Source of the DNA: Gonapodya prolifera JEL478
Lineage: Eukaryota > Monoblepharomycota > Monoblepharidomycetes > Monoblepharidales > Gonapodyaceae
Reading direction: 5' to 3'
Assembly: GCA_001574975.1 (NCBI GenBank)
Contig: KQ965763.1
Coordinates: forward strand, 246,765 to 310,764
DNA: 64,000 nt
Below the pieces are notes generated by a model. It saw nothing but the letters and a program-made list of their open reading frames with translations. It was not told the DNA's origin and searched no databases. The translations under genes were made by a program, and so were the position numbers. Of the stretch, positions 43,934-55,454 are shown piece after piece; position 1 is the stretch's first letter, and each line of letters begins with the position of its first letter.

Positions 43934-44456
43934 ATGTCTGACAAAGTCAAAGTACCACTCGCGCAGAAGATGGAAGGGACCGCGGAACGGCTCGTCGGCC
44001 ATATGGTGAGGACCTTTTCGACAAATTTCGCGAAACGGCAGCAATCACAAGCTCACCCTGCTGCCGTCACCCATCGAACGTCGCCACGATTCTCCGTCGC
44101 CTCAGCTACCCGGTACCGACGTGGGGCACAAACTAAAGGCCGAAGGCGCGATGAAAAAGGGAGACGTCGGAAAGGCAATGGAAGCCGCATCACACTTGCC
44201 AGGAGACCAAGTCAATTTGGTGCGTTTGCCCAGCTCACCTTTTCAAATTGGTCTTGTCGCCCATTCGGCACAAATTCGACTGCGTCAGGTTTCCGTCGAT
44301 CCTACTCCAAACGCGGGTCACCACGGTCACCACGGTAACCAAAATGGCCGCACCGGAGAGCTCCTCCCCCAGGGCGTCGGCCCTCGGACTCAGACGGTGA
44401 TTCCACCCACACAGACGAGCATGGATGGTCGCTATCTCAACACGGGGCACTACTGA
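43934..44456 (+). CDS. Exon-modular repeat protein, short paralogue
   Basis: Three exons. Exon 1 encodes 'MSDKVKVPLAQKMEGTAERL' and 'VGHM', like the cap of the minus gene at 40868-41819. Exon 2, after a CAG acceptor, is one full module: 'LPGTDVGHKLKAEGAMKKGD' with 'KAMEAASHLPGD'. Exon 3 is different, with His/Gly and Pro/Thr-rich sequence ending 'GRYLNTGHY'. All joins are in frame. It differs from its paralogue in module number and in its tail. Its upstream region has clustered bZIP-like sites. A stress-protective role is a guess from composition. Confidence 0.65.
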
Positions 44457-44623
44457 AGGGGATTTTATTGGAGAAAAACTGTAATAATCTTCTGAGAATA
44501 ATAACTTCTTTCTTTCTTTATTTGACGAACCGATGCTCCAATCATGGAAAGGTCGGGTTGCCGGTTGCATAAGCTCAGCAGCTCTCCCTCAACCCATTTT
44601 CGAATTCACTTTGATCTTAATCG

Positions 44624-46378
44624 ATGGAGCTACAGCAAGACGCAAACCAGCAGACACATCACGATACTCACTCTATCTTGTGCGAGACTTGCGGGGGCGA
44701 CCATGGCGGCGAGGATCACGAAATGGAGCTCAATATTGACCACGAGGACGGAGAAGGTAAGCCCATACAGAAGCTGCCCTCCTTGAGAGCATCATAGATA
44801 ACCACCTCGGTCATGGTTGCTACGTTTTGTCACCACCTGTTCCAGCTCCCATTTCCGTAACGATATCGTACGCTGGCAATCCAATGAAACTCGACCTCCG
44901 ACCCTCGCTACGCCTCGCTTCTCTCGCTGAGCGCATCGAGCAGGAAACGCATATTCCCATCGATGGGCAGAAGCTGCTGTTGAAGGGCAAGGTCCTTGTG
45001 GGCAAAGGTGCCGATGTGAACAAGACGTTGGCAGATGTGGGTGTACGAGAGGGAGATAAGATGATGTTGATTGGAACGTGAGTACTACTCGATGCTGAAG
45101 GAGTTCGGGAAGTGGAGGCTTTGACGAGCCGGGAATGGTTGCGAATCGATTGGAGGTACTCTCCCTTGAGAAGATCCAGTGGGATCAGTCATAACAAAAG
45201 ACTGCGTAAGCACATTCTAAGACTCTTTGAGAGCCTCTGTCGTGTATTGGACATCATGCTACTCGAGCTAATATTCAACGTTCTCAACGTTTTTTCATAT
45301 GGCCTCTTTCCTTTCGTCGACCGCCACTAGCCCCGCTCCCGCTATCGCCTCACTCCACGCCCATGAATCTCGTATCGCACGCACACTCGCCGCGCGCTCC
45401 GCTCTTTCCCTCCGCCCTGGTGCCCGGCCATTCCGGCCCAATTCCACTCCCGCCACAATCACATCTCTCACCTCCACATCCGGGTTCGGAACTTTAGAAG
45501 TTCTCCCTCAGTTTCCCAACCGAGACGAAGCAAGAGAGGTTGTCGAAAGACTGAGCAATGATGGCGCGGTCAAGGCTGTAATGGAGAGGCATGGGTGGAG
45601 GGTGGGAAGGTTGATTGAGTTGAGCCCGGCGGAAAGAACGATATTGGTGAGCATGGTGTGGAGCTTTGATGAACGTCGAGGGGCCAGCGTGGAAAAGCAG
45701 GCACAGACTTTCGAGTTCGCTTGTAAATGTGTTTCTATCGGAAGGCGACTGACACAACATTCTTTTTGGAATTCCTGCACAGGGTTACAATCAAAACCGC
45801 GGTCACGTCATCGCCCTTCGTCTCCGCACCAGCGATCTCTCTGGATTCCGCCACTACCCCACCATCCGACGTGTGCTTCTGCACGAGTTATCGCATATGG
45901 TGCACGATGAGCATGACGTCCAGTTCCATACACTCAATTCGAAGCTCAACAAGGAGGTCGCGGAATGGGAAAGGAAGGAGGGCAAGGGGAGGACGTTGGA
46001 GGCGTTGGGTGGGAAGGTGTGGGAGGACTACAGAGAGGGAGAAGAAGAGGGAGTGGATGGCGGAGGTTTGCAAGGAGGTGCTTTTGGTGAGCTTTCTGGA
46101 AAATTATGGTGACGTTGCTCTCGGACTCCAACAATCCTCCTCTCATTCAATTCACACTTTGTCATCGATATCACGTTACAGTTCTCGGGGGCACTGCAGC
46201 ACCCGTCTTAACACGGGAGGAGCTTCGAAATCGGGCGGCACAAAGTGCAACAGCCCGGGCTACCGCAGCGAATACCGGGACCGGAGGGGACTCCAGGGTT
46301 GGGGATGAGAAGGAAGCGTCCCATGCACAGGAAAAGCAAACGGGTCCAGGAGCCGGCGAATCAGCCAGAGAGGGGTGA
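44624..46378 (+). CDS. Ubiquitin-like / WLM zinc metalloprotease fusion (Wss1-type)
   Basis: Five exons. Exon 1 is acidic with 'CETCGG'. Exon 2 is a ubiquitin-like domain ('ISVTISYAGNPMKLDLRPSL', 'DGQKLLLKGKVL', 'GVREGDKMMLIGT'). A 252-base intron (to about 45330) joins it in frame to the WLM domain: 'EVLPQFPNRDEAREVVERLS', 'GRLIELSPAERTIL', then 'GYNQNRGHVIALRLRT' and the zinc site 'HELSHMVHDEHD' with HExxH and the following His. The tail reads 'GGTAAPVLTREELRNRAA'. Fungal UBL-WLM fusions are known, for example in fission yeast, and Wss1/SPRTN-type enzymes digest proteins crosslinked to DNA. All splice joins hold; active-site residues are present. Confidence 0.88.
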
Positions 46379-46659
46379 ACCATTGGGGTGGTGCGAGGGG
46401 TCAGAAGTGCATGTTGACATTTTATATCACATCTTGTTATCAATTCTAAAGACTGCATGAATACATGGTTTTTTCTCTCTCTGCAAATCGAGTTCTCTGC
46501 AAAACGACCACCGAAACTGTCCGACCACAGTAGCAGTCCACTCAGTGATTGCTGGTTACAATGTATCAATGACCTATTCGCTGCCAAGTCGGTACACGTG
46601 TTTAAAGTGAGAGAATGTTGCCCAGCTGTTTTTCTCCCCAGACTTCGCGGTGTAACCGT

Positions 46660-48085
46660 CCATTATGAAACCAACTTTCGGCGCAACTTCATAGAATCAT
46701 TGGCTCGGTACCGGTCTTTCTCGTTCTCACTCTCTTTGTGTACAGCTACTGGGTTCTTGTTCCGAGGACTCTGGTCGGTGCGTGGCTCTACGTAGCGCAA
46801 CTGTTTGACAGGTCGACCCGAACTTTGCGATGTTTGGCAGGGTACATCCTTGAGCGGTCTCTCGCTCTCTCAATCATCCTTGGGGCTTGGTTGAACACTG
46901 CCGCTCTTCTTTTTATCGTCGCGTTTGGAGCAGTGGTTTTGTCGAATCCGGGATATGTAACACCCCCAACTACCGACTGTACTGATTCGGGGGAGCAACA
47001 GAGGAGCGCCTCACAGTTGTTTTCAAGTGTGGGCGGACAGATACTTCGCACAGGGCGCAACCCTTCAGCAAATTCCAGTCAATCCCGCGGTCGCGGATCT
47101 ATAACTGGAAATGGAACCGACTCCAATGCTGGCGACATGTTCCTAGCCGAGGTGTCGCAAACCGAGGAAACTCTTCTTCAAGTATCCTCTCAAACCGACG
47201 CTCTCATTACCGTTTCTGACTACGAGCCTCTGGAGAGGAAGCGCAACGGTCGAGCTCGTTATTGTGGGAAATGCCGGATGCCGAAGCCAGATAGAAGCCA
47301 CCACTGCTCGGTTTGCGGAAGATGCGTGCTGAAGATGGATCACGTGGGTGATGGAACGTCTTGCGACTCGTTGCGCGCTATTACATATTCGCCGTTGGGA
47401 CCTGTGCAGCATTGTCCCTGGATCAACAATTGTGTCGGCTGGGGCAACTACCGCTTCTTCTTACAGTTCCTCTTCTATGGCGTTTTGTATTGCTCCACTG
47501 GATTTCTTGTCGTTCTCGGAGTGGTTATTGATATCACAGCACAACCGATTGAGTTTGTAAGTTTACCAGTTCCCAAAACTCTGTCTACGGTCACTCACGT
47601 CACATGAATCGAAGATAAATGCGCATTTTGACTTCCATTGGGCAATCCTTCTTTGTGTTGCGCTGGCGTTCAGTCTTGTGAGTTACAGGAATGATACTAG
47701 AATGCATGACCTCATCCCTCAGCGTATATTTTCGCAGTCACTCCTCCTCTTCCTCTTTATACACATACGCCTTCTCTTTACAAACCAGACAACAATCGAG
47801 TCCATGGAACAGTCCCGCCATGACCCTCGACGCTTCCGAGTCCAACAATCAGACGCTACCCGCCCAAGTAGTGGATCATACAACCCCCGAACTCCAAGAA
47901 TGACCGACCGCCGCGCACGACGTAAAGTAAAAGGGCCATATGACCTCGGTTCCTGGCATCGCAATGCGGAACAGGTCATGGGTCGCTGGTGGTTCCGCTG
48001 GGTCGTGCCAGGTGGAAACGCCGTGGGCGATGGAATGAGGTTTCCGGTCGGTCCAATGTGGGATACTGGCGAAGTCGATGGCTAG
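46660..48085 (+). CDS. DHHC palmitoyltransferase
   Basis: A membrane enzyme that attaches palmitate to Cys of target proteins. Order: helix '[19 protein letters not shown]', a second helix ('[20 protein letters not shown]'), a Ser-rich cytoplasmic insert, then the Cys-rich domain '[17 protein letters not shown]', '[10 protein letters not shown]' and, after an intron at 47344-47409, '[17 protein letters not shown]'. The intron cuts the DHHC motif between the two His. Helix 3 is '[20 protein letters not shown]', helix 4 '[14 protein letters not shown]'. The TTxE motif is 'TTIES' and a conserved tail reads '[15 protein letters not shown]'. The start codon is not resolved; in-frame stops upstream imply a short first exon. 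Confidence 0.85.
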
Positions 48086-48256
48086 GCTTCCTATTCATTG
48101 ACTGATTTTTTAGGTGCAGTTTCAAATGTAACATTTTGATTTCCAACATAATTACTCCCGATCGCTGTCAAGTTTCACTGTGAAGGGGGACAGCCCCTCA
48201 CCCCGTCCGCCCACCGTCGGACCTCTATCTCAGGCGCGGTGTGCGAAGTCGTGGAA

Positions 48257-50313
48257 ATGAACACGATCGTCCCCAATCCCGCGTCTGGGCGAAAGACACG
48301 GCCACTGTTACGACTTTTTTCAGTTATCATCGCAGGATCTTTGGCCCTGTACACCGGTTTTCGACTTCTGGGCCTTGGTCAATCTTTTCTGGGAGAGGAA
48401 GACCCATTAGACGTGGCGGCGATCGCTGCATCGGACGTTTTTGAGGCGAAAGATGGTGGGACAGGGTTGTTTTTTGGACACGAACCTTCGCCGGAGCCGC
48501 GAAGTTTAGAAAACCTTCTTCGCGACATCGACGGTCTCTATGAAAGGCGAGAAGAACTGGTCAAACCAATCGTCCCGGTTACGGCGGACACTTTTGCGGT
48601 AATGGCAGAACGAGTGCGGGATTACGTCCTTTTGCATTCGACGTTGATGGACGTCAATGAAATATTGTCTCGGCATTGTGGGTGCAGTAACGGCACTTCT
48701 CGCCGGGTCTCACGGTGCTGTAGTGGAACGTGGGAGTCCATTTCACGGACGGCTGCGAACTCATCCAGTCTCGCGCTCCAAATGGAATCCGTTCTGTTTC
48801 CTTGGAGCCTTGGAGGCTCTCTTCTGTCGCTCTATACGTCATTCCTCGAGCAGGCCCCACGGTCCCGAGGAATCGTTCTCACTGCCGGGAAGGGAATGCA
48901 AACGCGGATGGCCGTCGTTTCGATCCGCTCGATACGTGCAGCAGGCTGCGTTTTACCAATCGAGGTGTACTACTCCGGAGACGCGGATCTTGACGCCGAA
49001 AGTCGCGCGCGGCTGGTTGCTCTTGGGAATGGTTACGATGTCACTGTGCGGGATATAACCAAGATCGTCGATCCGGTGTCGGCAGGGTTGAGAGGGTGGG
49101 CAGCGAAGCCTTTTGCGGCAATGTTCACGTCTTTTGCCGAAGTCATTTTGCAAGACGCCGATGTGGTTTGGGTTCGAAGCCCAGATGAGATGTTCCGGGA
49201 TGAGGAGTACGAGAGAACTGGGACATTATTTCATTTCGACCGGGTGAGCAGGTTTAAGCAAAGTCTCCACCCTTTGGCTATGACTCATGTGCATTGACTT
49301 CCTATCAGAGAACATTCACCAAGTCGCAGAAGAAACGCCAAAGATTTGTTCGGTCACTCCTCGCTCCGCATCTGAAAAACATCCCTCCACCAAGGGAAAA
49401 CTACATCCTCCGTCGGAAATCGAACGACGTCCAAGACTCGGGTATTGTTTTGATCAACAAATCTCGACGAGAAAACTTTTACGGCTTGCTTGCGACGTGT
49501 AAGCTTAATGCGGCCAAGGAAAGCGTGGTGACGTACGATCACGTCCATGGAGACAAAGATACGTTTTGGCTGGGCTGGGAAGTCGCGGGATTCAGGACGT
49601 ATTGTTGGGAGCGATGGCCGGTCGTCGCCATGGGCTACTTGACTCGGGGAGACCAGAGCCCGCTCATGGTCGTGTACAAGTGAGGCTAAATGAACGCTCT
49701 ACCGGGTTTGCTAAACTCATAACAATTTTTACGATATGACTGCTCTAGAAATGTGCACACACCGCATGGTCGCTACGTACCGTACAAAATGAAGTTTCGC
49801 ATTTGCTCTCTCCAGCTCACTCACCTTGACCGAACTGGAAAGCACATCTTCTGGTTCAATGGCAGTCCTCTGCGGGATAAATACCGCAGTGAAGATTCTG
49901 CCACGCTTTCATCTGATGTAGTTTGGATCCCGGAACATTTTTCATCTCTTTGGGAGCCTGGAGAACGAGACACCATTCTTTGCCTTCGCCTCAATGATGG
50001 ACTTGATGTGATGGTGGACGACAATGGCAATGTGTCAGGCGCAGACGTGCTTGATGCCGCTGCCCGTTTTCTTGGGGAGTATCGCACAGTCCACCTCGGC
50101 AATAGCACGGGATCAACTGAACAGGATACCTCGCCACTACTGCAAACTGCAGATACTGATGAGCTACCCTCGTGGCTAAGTTATCCCAGGCGCCTTGGGA
50201 AAGACGAAGCCCGGACGATTGACAGCTTGCAGCAGTGGTGGACAGAGTCGGACTATTCTGAAGCGAAATCTGAAGGAAATTGGAGAAGCATATTTGCAAG
50301 TCTATTGCACTAG
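48257..50313 (+). CDS. MNN1-type alpha-1,3-mannosyltransferase-like glycosyltransferase
   Basis: Type II Golgi membrane protein: short N-tail, one anchor ('LLRLFSVIIAGSLALYTGF'), then lumenal domain. The catalytic part has 'RGIVLTAGKGMQTRMAVVSI', 'LPIEVYYSGDADL', the metal-binding DxD in 'ILQDADVVW', 'LFHFDR' joined across an intron (49244-49308) to 'RTFTKSQKKRQRFV', then 'DSGIVLINKSRRENFYGLL' and 'GDKDTFWLGWEVAG'. A second intron (49680-49748) keeps frame into 'NVHTPHGRYVPYK'. MNN1-family enzymes add terminal mannose to cell-wall glycoproteins. The ATG at 48257 places the anchor at the expected distance. The 48.65-48.80 kb stretch is poorly conserved and could hide an intron. Confidence 0.82.
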
Positions 50314-50484
50314 ATTCTACTCATTTCCCCCCTTTTTGTAGATACAGGTTAAAGAAAAAGAACTCCAGTTAGATTTTCAAACAAAGTGCAACGTAGAGGC
50401 ACCCCTAAACATCAACCATTTAAATTTCTGAGAAGGGATGCCCCGATCGCCGCTCTGGTCTCTCCGCCTTGCGTTCATATGAGT

Positions 50485-51370
50485 TCAGCTCAGAGTTTGT
50501 AGAATCGCAGATTCTGCGTTGTTGCTTGTAATTCGAAACCACAGAAACCTGGTTTCCACCCAGGGTGCCATAATTCTCTCAAAATGTGTGCTTCCCGCAA
50601 TAGCGCTTGTGTACAGACCAGTCCTCCTTTTGACATGATGGAGAGCAATAACGAACAAGACCACAAACTTTGCACCTAGGGAGACTTTTTCGGATGCTTG
50701 CGTCACCTCGACGTCGGGGGAGCAAATCCGATTTATTTGACACTGTAAATTGCTGCACACAAGGTTTCGATCCTGATCCCGCATTTGCATTCTAAAACGG
50801 TGTAAATTTACGAAGCTGATTTCATTTGCCAGACAGTCAGTCATGTAATACAATAGCATCACAAAGACTCGACAGCACGACGGGCTTGGAAGCAAAAATG
50901 AAATCGGACAAGTCCCAACTGCCTTGAATCAACATGCGCAAAGATGCTTGGATGAAGGCAAGGCTATGGAGCGCCGCCTTTATACGAACAATGTCAGGTA
51001 AGGACATTGCAGCTTTCAATTCTTCGACCGCAGATATAACAAGGTCCGCTAATTGGGCACCAATAGGTGAGGAAGCGAGGAGATCATACGCTTGCGTGGC
51101 GCGAGCAGGGGTTACGAAGAACTCCGAAAGATCCATTTCTCGAAGCTTGGAAACGGTGGAGATCCTGGCGACTTTGACATACTTTGCATAAGCCTGTAGG
51201 AGAATGCATCGACATCCGTCGCAAGGGTCCAGGATCGTGTGAACCATGGTCGCGACGAACTCGGCAGGACGATCGAGTCGCCATGTGCATGAACACTTTG
51301 AATATAAGTGGGCGACATTCTGCAGCGTCGACGGATGATGGAGACTCCTCGCCACCGTGAACAGAACATT
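50485..51370 (-). CDS. Hypothetical protein in two overlapping frames
   Basis: Two minus-strand frames with protein-like composition adjoin. The upstream one contains 'HLYSKCSCTWRLDRPAEFVA', 'DPCDGCRCILLQAYAKYVK' and 'PIGAQLADLVISAVEELKAA'. The downstream one contains 'DQDRNLVCSNLQCQINRICS' and 'FERIMAPWVETRFLWFRI'. They overlap around 50837-50895 with no clear splice signal, so a frameshift probably separates two parts of one gene. No domain is recognised. Its 5' end abuts or overlaps the plus-strand coiled-coil gene starting at 51357, so the two are divergent. Confidence 0.45.
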
Positions 51371-53139
51371 CCGAGGAATCCTTGGTCCGGATGATAACCG
51401 AAGTGTCATTATCGCCATCCTTCGGAGTCCGACCCCATCGGTGACTTCCACGCGCTCCAGTACACGCTCGGTATCCCTTTCGATCCCGCGCCGTAAACGG
51501 AAAGTCATTACGCTGCATCATGCGACCGGAAAGACGTCTCGGAGCTCAGATTCACGGCACCCCCGGACGAAGAAGCATCGCGATACATCGCATGCGATTA
51601 AGATGGAATCTCGCGTCTCTAATCTTGAAAAACAGGTGATGGAGATGCGGAGGCAGATCAAGGCGCTGCAGGAAGGGGGAGGCCGGGAGTCGACAAAAGA
51701 AGCCCCACGAAGCCGGGACCACGGGGACAACACCGACGCACAATCGGACACGACGTATCCTCCATCATCATCTGGATCTTCTACCAATGCCACCGCGGCA
51801 GCTCTCGCTCACGTGGTCACCCGCCTTCGGAATGAACTGGACACCAAACTTGATGGCAAACTGGACGCCGATGTATTCGAGCAACTACTGAAGCATTTGC
51901 CCGGACGGAGAGAAATGAAGAAATTTGTGCAGAGGGAGATTCATGACGTTGTTGGGAGAGTCACGAGGGAAGTCAGGGGAGGATCGAAGAGACACCCCAG
52001 CTCATCCCCTGCGCGAGATTCCGCTTTGGAAGACGTTCGGGCCTCGGTCCAGTCACTCGAATCACGTTTTTCGCGGGTGGAGGTGAAGCTATCTCGAAAA
52101 GTCAAAGAAAGTCAACAGTCATCTGAGGATCCACTGTCTAAATCCCGCATCACATCTCTCGTTGAGGACCAAGTACGATCCACACTAGCCCCACTCTCTT
52201 CCGAACTACGAATGACTCTTGAGTCCACTTTCACTTAGCGTTCTGAGGACATGGAACGCCAAGTTCTGCGAAAAGCCGAGAAAGCAGCAGTGGATCATCT
52301 AGGAAGCTCCTTCGAAGCGCTCACGGCAGAGCATCTCAGCAAAGTAAAAACGGAGACAGAAAGTCTTTCTCGCTCCGTTTCGTCCCTTCGGCGAGAGATA
52401 AGTCGCACTCGATCATCCACTGTAACCCCTCCTCGAGAAAACACCTCTGGCACTGCTTGGGACGTGCTAGCTTCCATGTCAGGGTCCATTTCCACTATGC
52501 GCGATCGGATTCAAGTGGGTGCCAATGTCGCCTCGCAGGATTCAAAGGGGCAGACACCATTGCACTATGCAGTTGCATGTCGTCGTCCACTGATCGCGGT
52601 TGTGAAACTTTTGACAGTACTTCTGGAGAATGGTGGTGATCCAAATGTGGCGGACGCGGCGAATTTAACGCCTGTGTTTTTGGCGTGTTGAAACACTGGA
52701 GTGGACGAATGGCAGACTGGAAGTGCTTAAGCTCATCGTGGACCAATCGTGGGCATGTGAACGCGGTCGCGCCCGAGGTGCCGGTGCCACTGGTAGCCGC
52801 GGCACATGGTCTCAAAGTTGACATTGTCAGATACTTGTTGGATTGTGGGGCTCAGTGAACGCAGTGTGTCCTGGATTTGGAAAGACAGCGCTCTCGGAGC
52901 TGCTGCAAAGTCCAAAATTTGCGCACCCAAACCATTTCACCGAATCTTTACTTAACACCATTGTGGAAATGCTCTTGGATAGAGGAGCAGTCTCAATGTT
53001 GGAGGATTTTACGAAGCGCAAGGTCGTTGGGCTGGAAGGAAGACTTAACCGCAGGCTGCGATATGTCCTGCTGCGAGCGTGGTGGTCAAGCCATTTCGGT
53101 GGGAATCAGACCGGTTCAAATGAATTTAGACATACGTGA
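51357..53139 (+). pseudogene. Coiled-coil / ankyrin protein with internal stop
   Basis: A long frame (51357-52238) has a Ser/Arg-rich start, then coiled-coil segments ('VSNLEKQVMEMRRQIKALQE', 'SALEDVRASVQSLESRFSRV'). It ends at a TAG, but the same frame continues at once with more coiled coil ('KAEKAAVDHLGSSFEAL', 'ETESLSRSVSSLRREIS') and an ankyrin repeat ('GANVASQDSKGQTPLHYAVA', 'LENGGDPNVADAANLTPVF'). Further ankyrin-like pieces follow out of frame ('VDIVRYLLDCGA', 'IVEMLLDRGAVSMLED'). One in-frame stop plus at least two shifts suggest decay; the stop could be a CAG to TAG change. Related to the intact ankyrin gene at 56278 only in having repeats. Confidence 0.6.
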
Positions 53140-53325
53140 TATGGAGGAGTGAGTGGTCTGAACTACTTTGCAGTAGCAAAAGTTCGTTTTTTGTCGTGTA
53201 TAATTTGTTGTATGTATGAATCTATCAGAGGTGTGCTAATTTCATTGAAGGAATCCAAGATGAAGAGACCAAAAGTCTTCATCGGTTGCAAGGATGCGGT
53301 TCCAATAACCCCACAACACCTCCAA

Positions 53326-55120
53326 ATGACCTCCCCTTCTCTCTCCTCCCTCCCTCCCACTCTCTCCTCCCTCGTCGATGCCTGCGTCCCCGCCCTGTGC
53401 GCCCGTGTCTCCCGCGCGTCGCTCCACGACTCGTCCCGGGTGCTTCTGCTTCCGAAACATAAGCATCGCCTATCCGCACACTCATCTCGCCGCCTCGTCT
53501 CCTCGCACGCCGCACAACGCTCCACCCGCGTCTTTTTCTCCTTCCCGCCGCTGCCATCGGACATCGGGGCCGACTCTCCTGGTCCACTAAGCGAACGAAC
53601 TGTCCTCGCACCGATCCCCACCCGGCTCTTCTCCACCTCCGCACCCGAGTCGTCATCGCCCTCACTTTCAGAGCCGCACCCGCCTCCAGGGAAACCCGCC
53701 ACAGGGTCCCCCCACGGTGGGGCGGGGGCCGGCATCTTCAGCTTTTTCGATAACGTGGCCCGCCTGCCCAAAGTCGCCAAGACATTTCGAATGGACATTG
53801 GTGTCGCGGGACATCCCAAGACAGTATTTTCGGGGAAGAGGAGGAAGGGCGCGGCCCAGAGTGAAGAAGTGGCACCGGTTTCGTCAATGGAGGCGGAGTA
53901 CCTGTCTGTGGGAGTTGGGGAGGACGCGTACTTCAAGCGAGATGACGCTCTTGGTGTTGCGGACGGTGAGTGTTTCCGTCTCCCCTCCGTCGCCTCTACT
54001 TCTCACTCCTTCTCGGCATCAACCGCGAACAAAAACACCTACGACAGGCGTAGGAGGGTGGGGCCGGGTTCAAGGCTCCAACGCGGCCATGTACAGTCGC
54101 AAGCTGATGCACTACGCAGCCGTCGAGATCGGGCGGTACGACGAGATCCACGACCAGCATGATATGGACGCGTTCAAGGCCGTTGACCCCAAGGAGGTGC
54201 TAAAGAGGGCGTATGACGATTTGAATGGGGATAAGGAGAAGGAGGTGCGTGTGGGGGTGCGTGGTGTGGGGCGCAGATGGGACTGACGTTGTGTTCCGTG
54301 CCATCCCTGGACAGAATATCCTGGGTTCCACAACGGCACTCATCGCGCTTCTCCGAACGGATCGGCTTCGGATAGCGAATCTGGGCGACTGTGGGCTCAT
54401 CGTGTTGCGAGACCAAGATATCTACTTCCGCACCGAGGAGCAGCAACATTCCTTCAACTTCCCGTACCAGCTCGGCACAGGATCGCGCGACGTCCCGGAC
54501 GATGCGGAAAAGTGCGACATTGATGTGCAGGAAGGTGACATTGTGGTGGTCGGGTCGGACGGTTGGTGTCGTCCATTGTTGCGGCTTCTCCCCAGCAAAT
54601 TCCGACTGTCGTCACCTTTTCCCCCAGGCCTCTTCGACAACCTCTTCGACGACGACATCGTCGAAATCGTCCGCTCATGTACGGACGACGTCGGGATCCG
54701 CCCCGTGGACGCCGACCCGCAAGAGATCGCGGATGCGCTCGTGGAGCGCACGCGGCAGATCCAGGAGGACCCATGTGAGGCGGGAGGATCCATGGCGAGG
54801 CGGCGTCGGTATTTCCGCGGCCGCTTGGGGGTGTTGCAGGGCTAACGTTGACTTGGTTTTCGCCCTCCCTTGCACTTCTCACTGCACCAACCGCCCGTTC
54901 CGGATCCCCTTCCCCTCCAGCATCCGTCACGACCCCGTTTCAGGTCAAGGCGGTGGACGAAGGGTTGTATCATGAGGGAGGCAAGCAGGATGATACGACG
55001 TGAGTGACCTAATCGCTGGCGTTCGCCTTTGATGGCGTTTTGACGACGAGATGGGTCGGCCTATGTAGCTGCGTTGTCGGAATCGTGAAACTCGATCAGG
55101 ACTCCCCCGACCGGCGATAA
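53326..55120 (+). CDS. PTC7: PP2C-type phosphatase of the PTC7/PPTC7 family
   Basis: Mitochondrial Ser/Thr phosphatase that in yeast activates coenzyme Q synthesis. Six exons, all joined in frame. The N-terminus ('LPPTLSSLVDACVPALCARV', Arg/Ser-rich after) could target mitochondria. Core motifs: 'GEDAYFKRDDALGVADG' spliced to 'VGGWGRVQGSNAAMYSRKLM' (metal-binding ADGVGGW), 'NILGSTTALIALL', 'LRIANLGDCGLIVLRD', 'QQHSFNFPYQLG', 'GDIVVVGSDG' spliced to 'LFDNLFDDDIVEIV', and 'TPFQVKAVDEG', 'GGKQDDTT' spliced to 'CVVGIVKLDQDSP'. Stop at 55118-55120. The ATG at 53326 is the last in-frame start before conserved sequence; an earlier ATG at 53260 is possible. Confidence 0.9.
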
Positions 55121-55454
55121 CGTCAAGTGATCAGCTCCATCGGCGGACAATCCTGAGTGCACCTATCTTGCTGTTCCTGGGGCGGGCCAGCATCTTACGT
55201 GCAGAGTTTTTTCATATCTATTGGGTGGAGTCTCCACTTCCTGTCAGAATGAACATTGTGTATATAGAGTTTTCGTGGTTACGCTTCACCGGTTGTAAGT
55301 AGTGTCGGACCATGTCAGTACTATACAGAGTCGATGTCAAAACATAGCCTGCTCTCGTTCGGTACCCGGCCTGATCCACTTAAAATTAATGTATCTGCGA
55401 CGGGAAGAATTTTGCCGGTAGATCTTTTGTTTATTAACCATTTCTCAGGATTCG

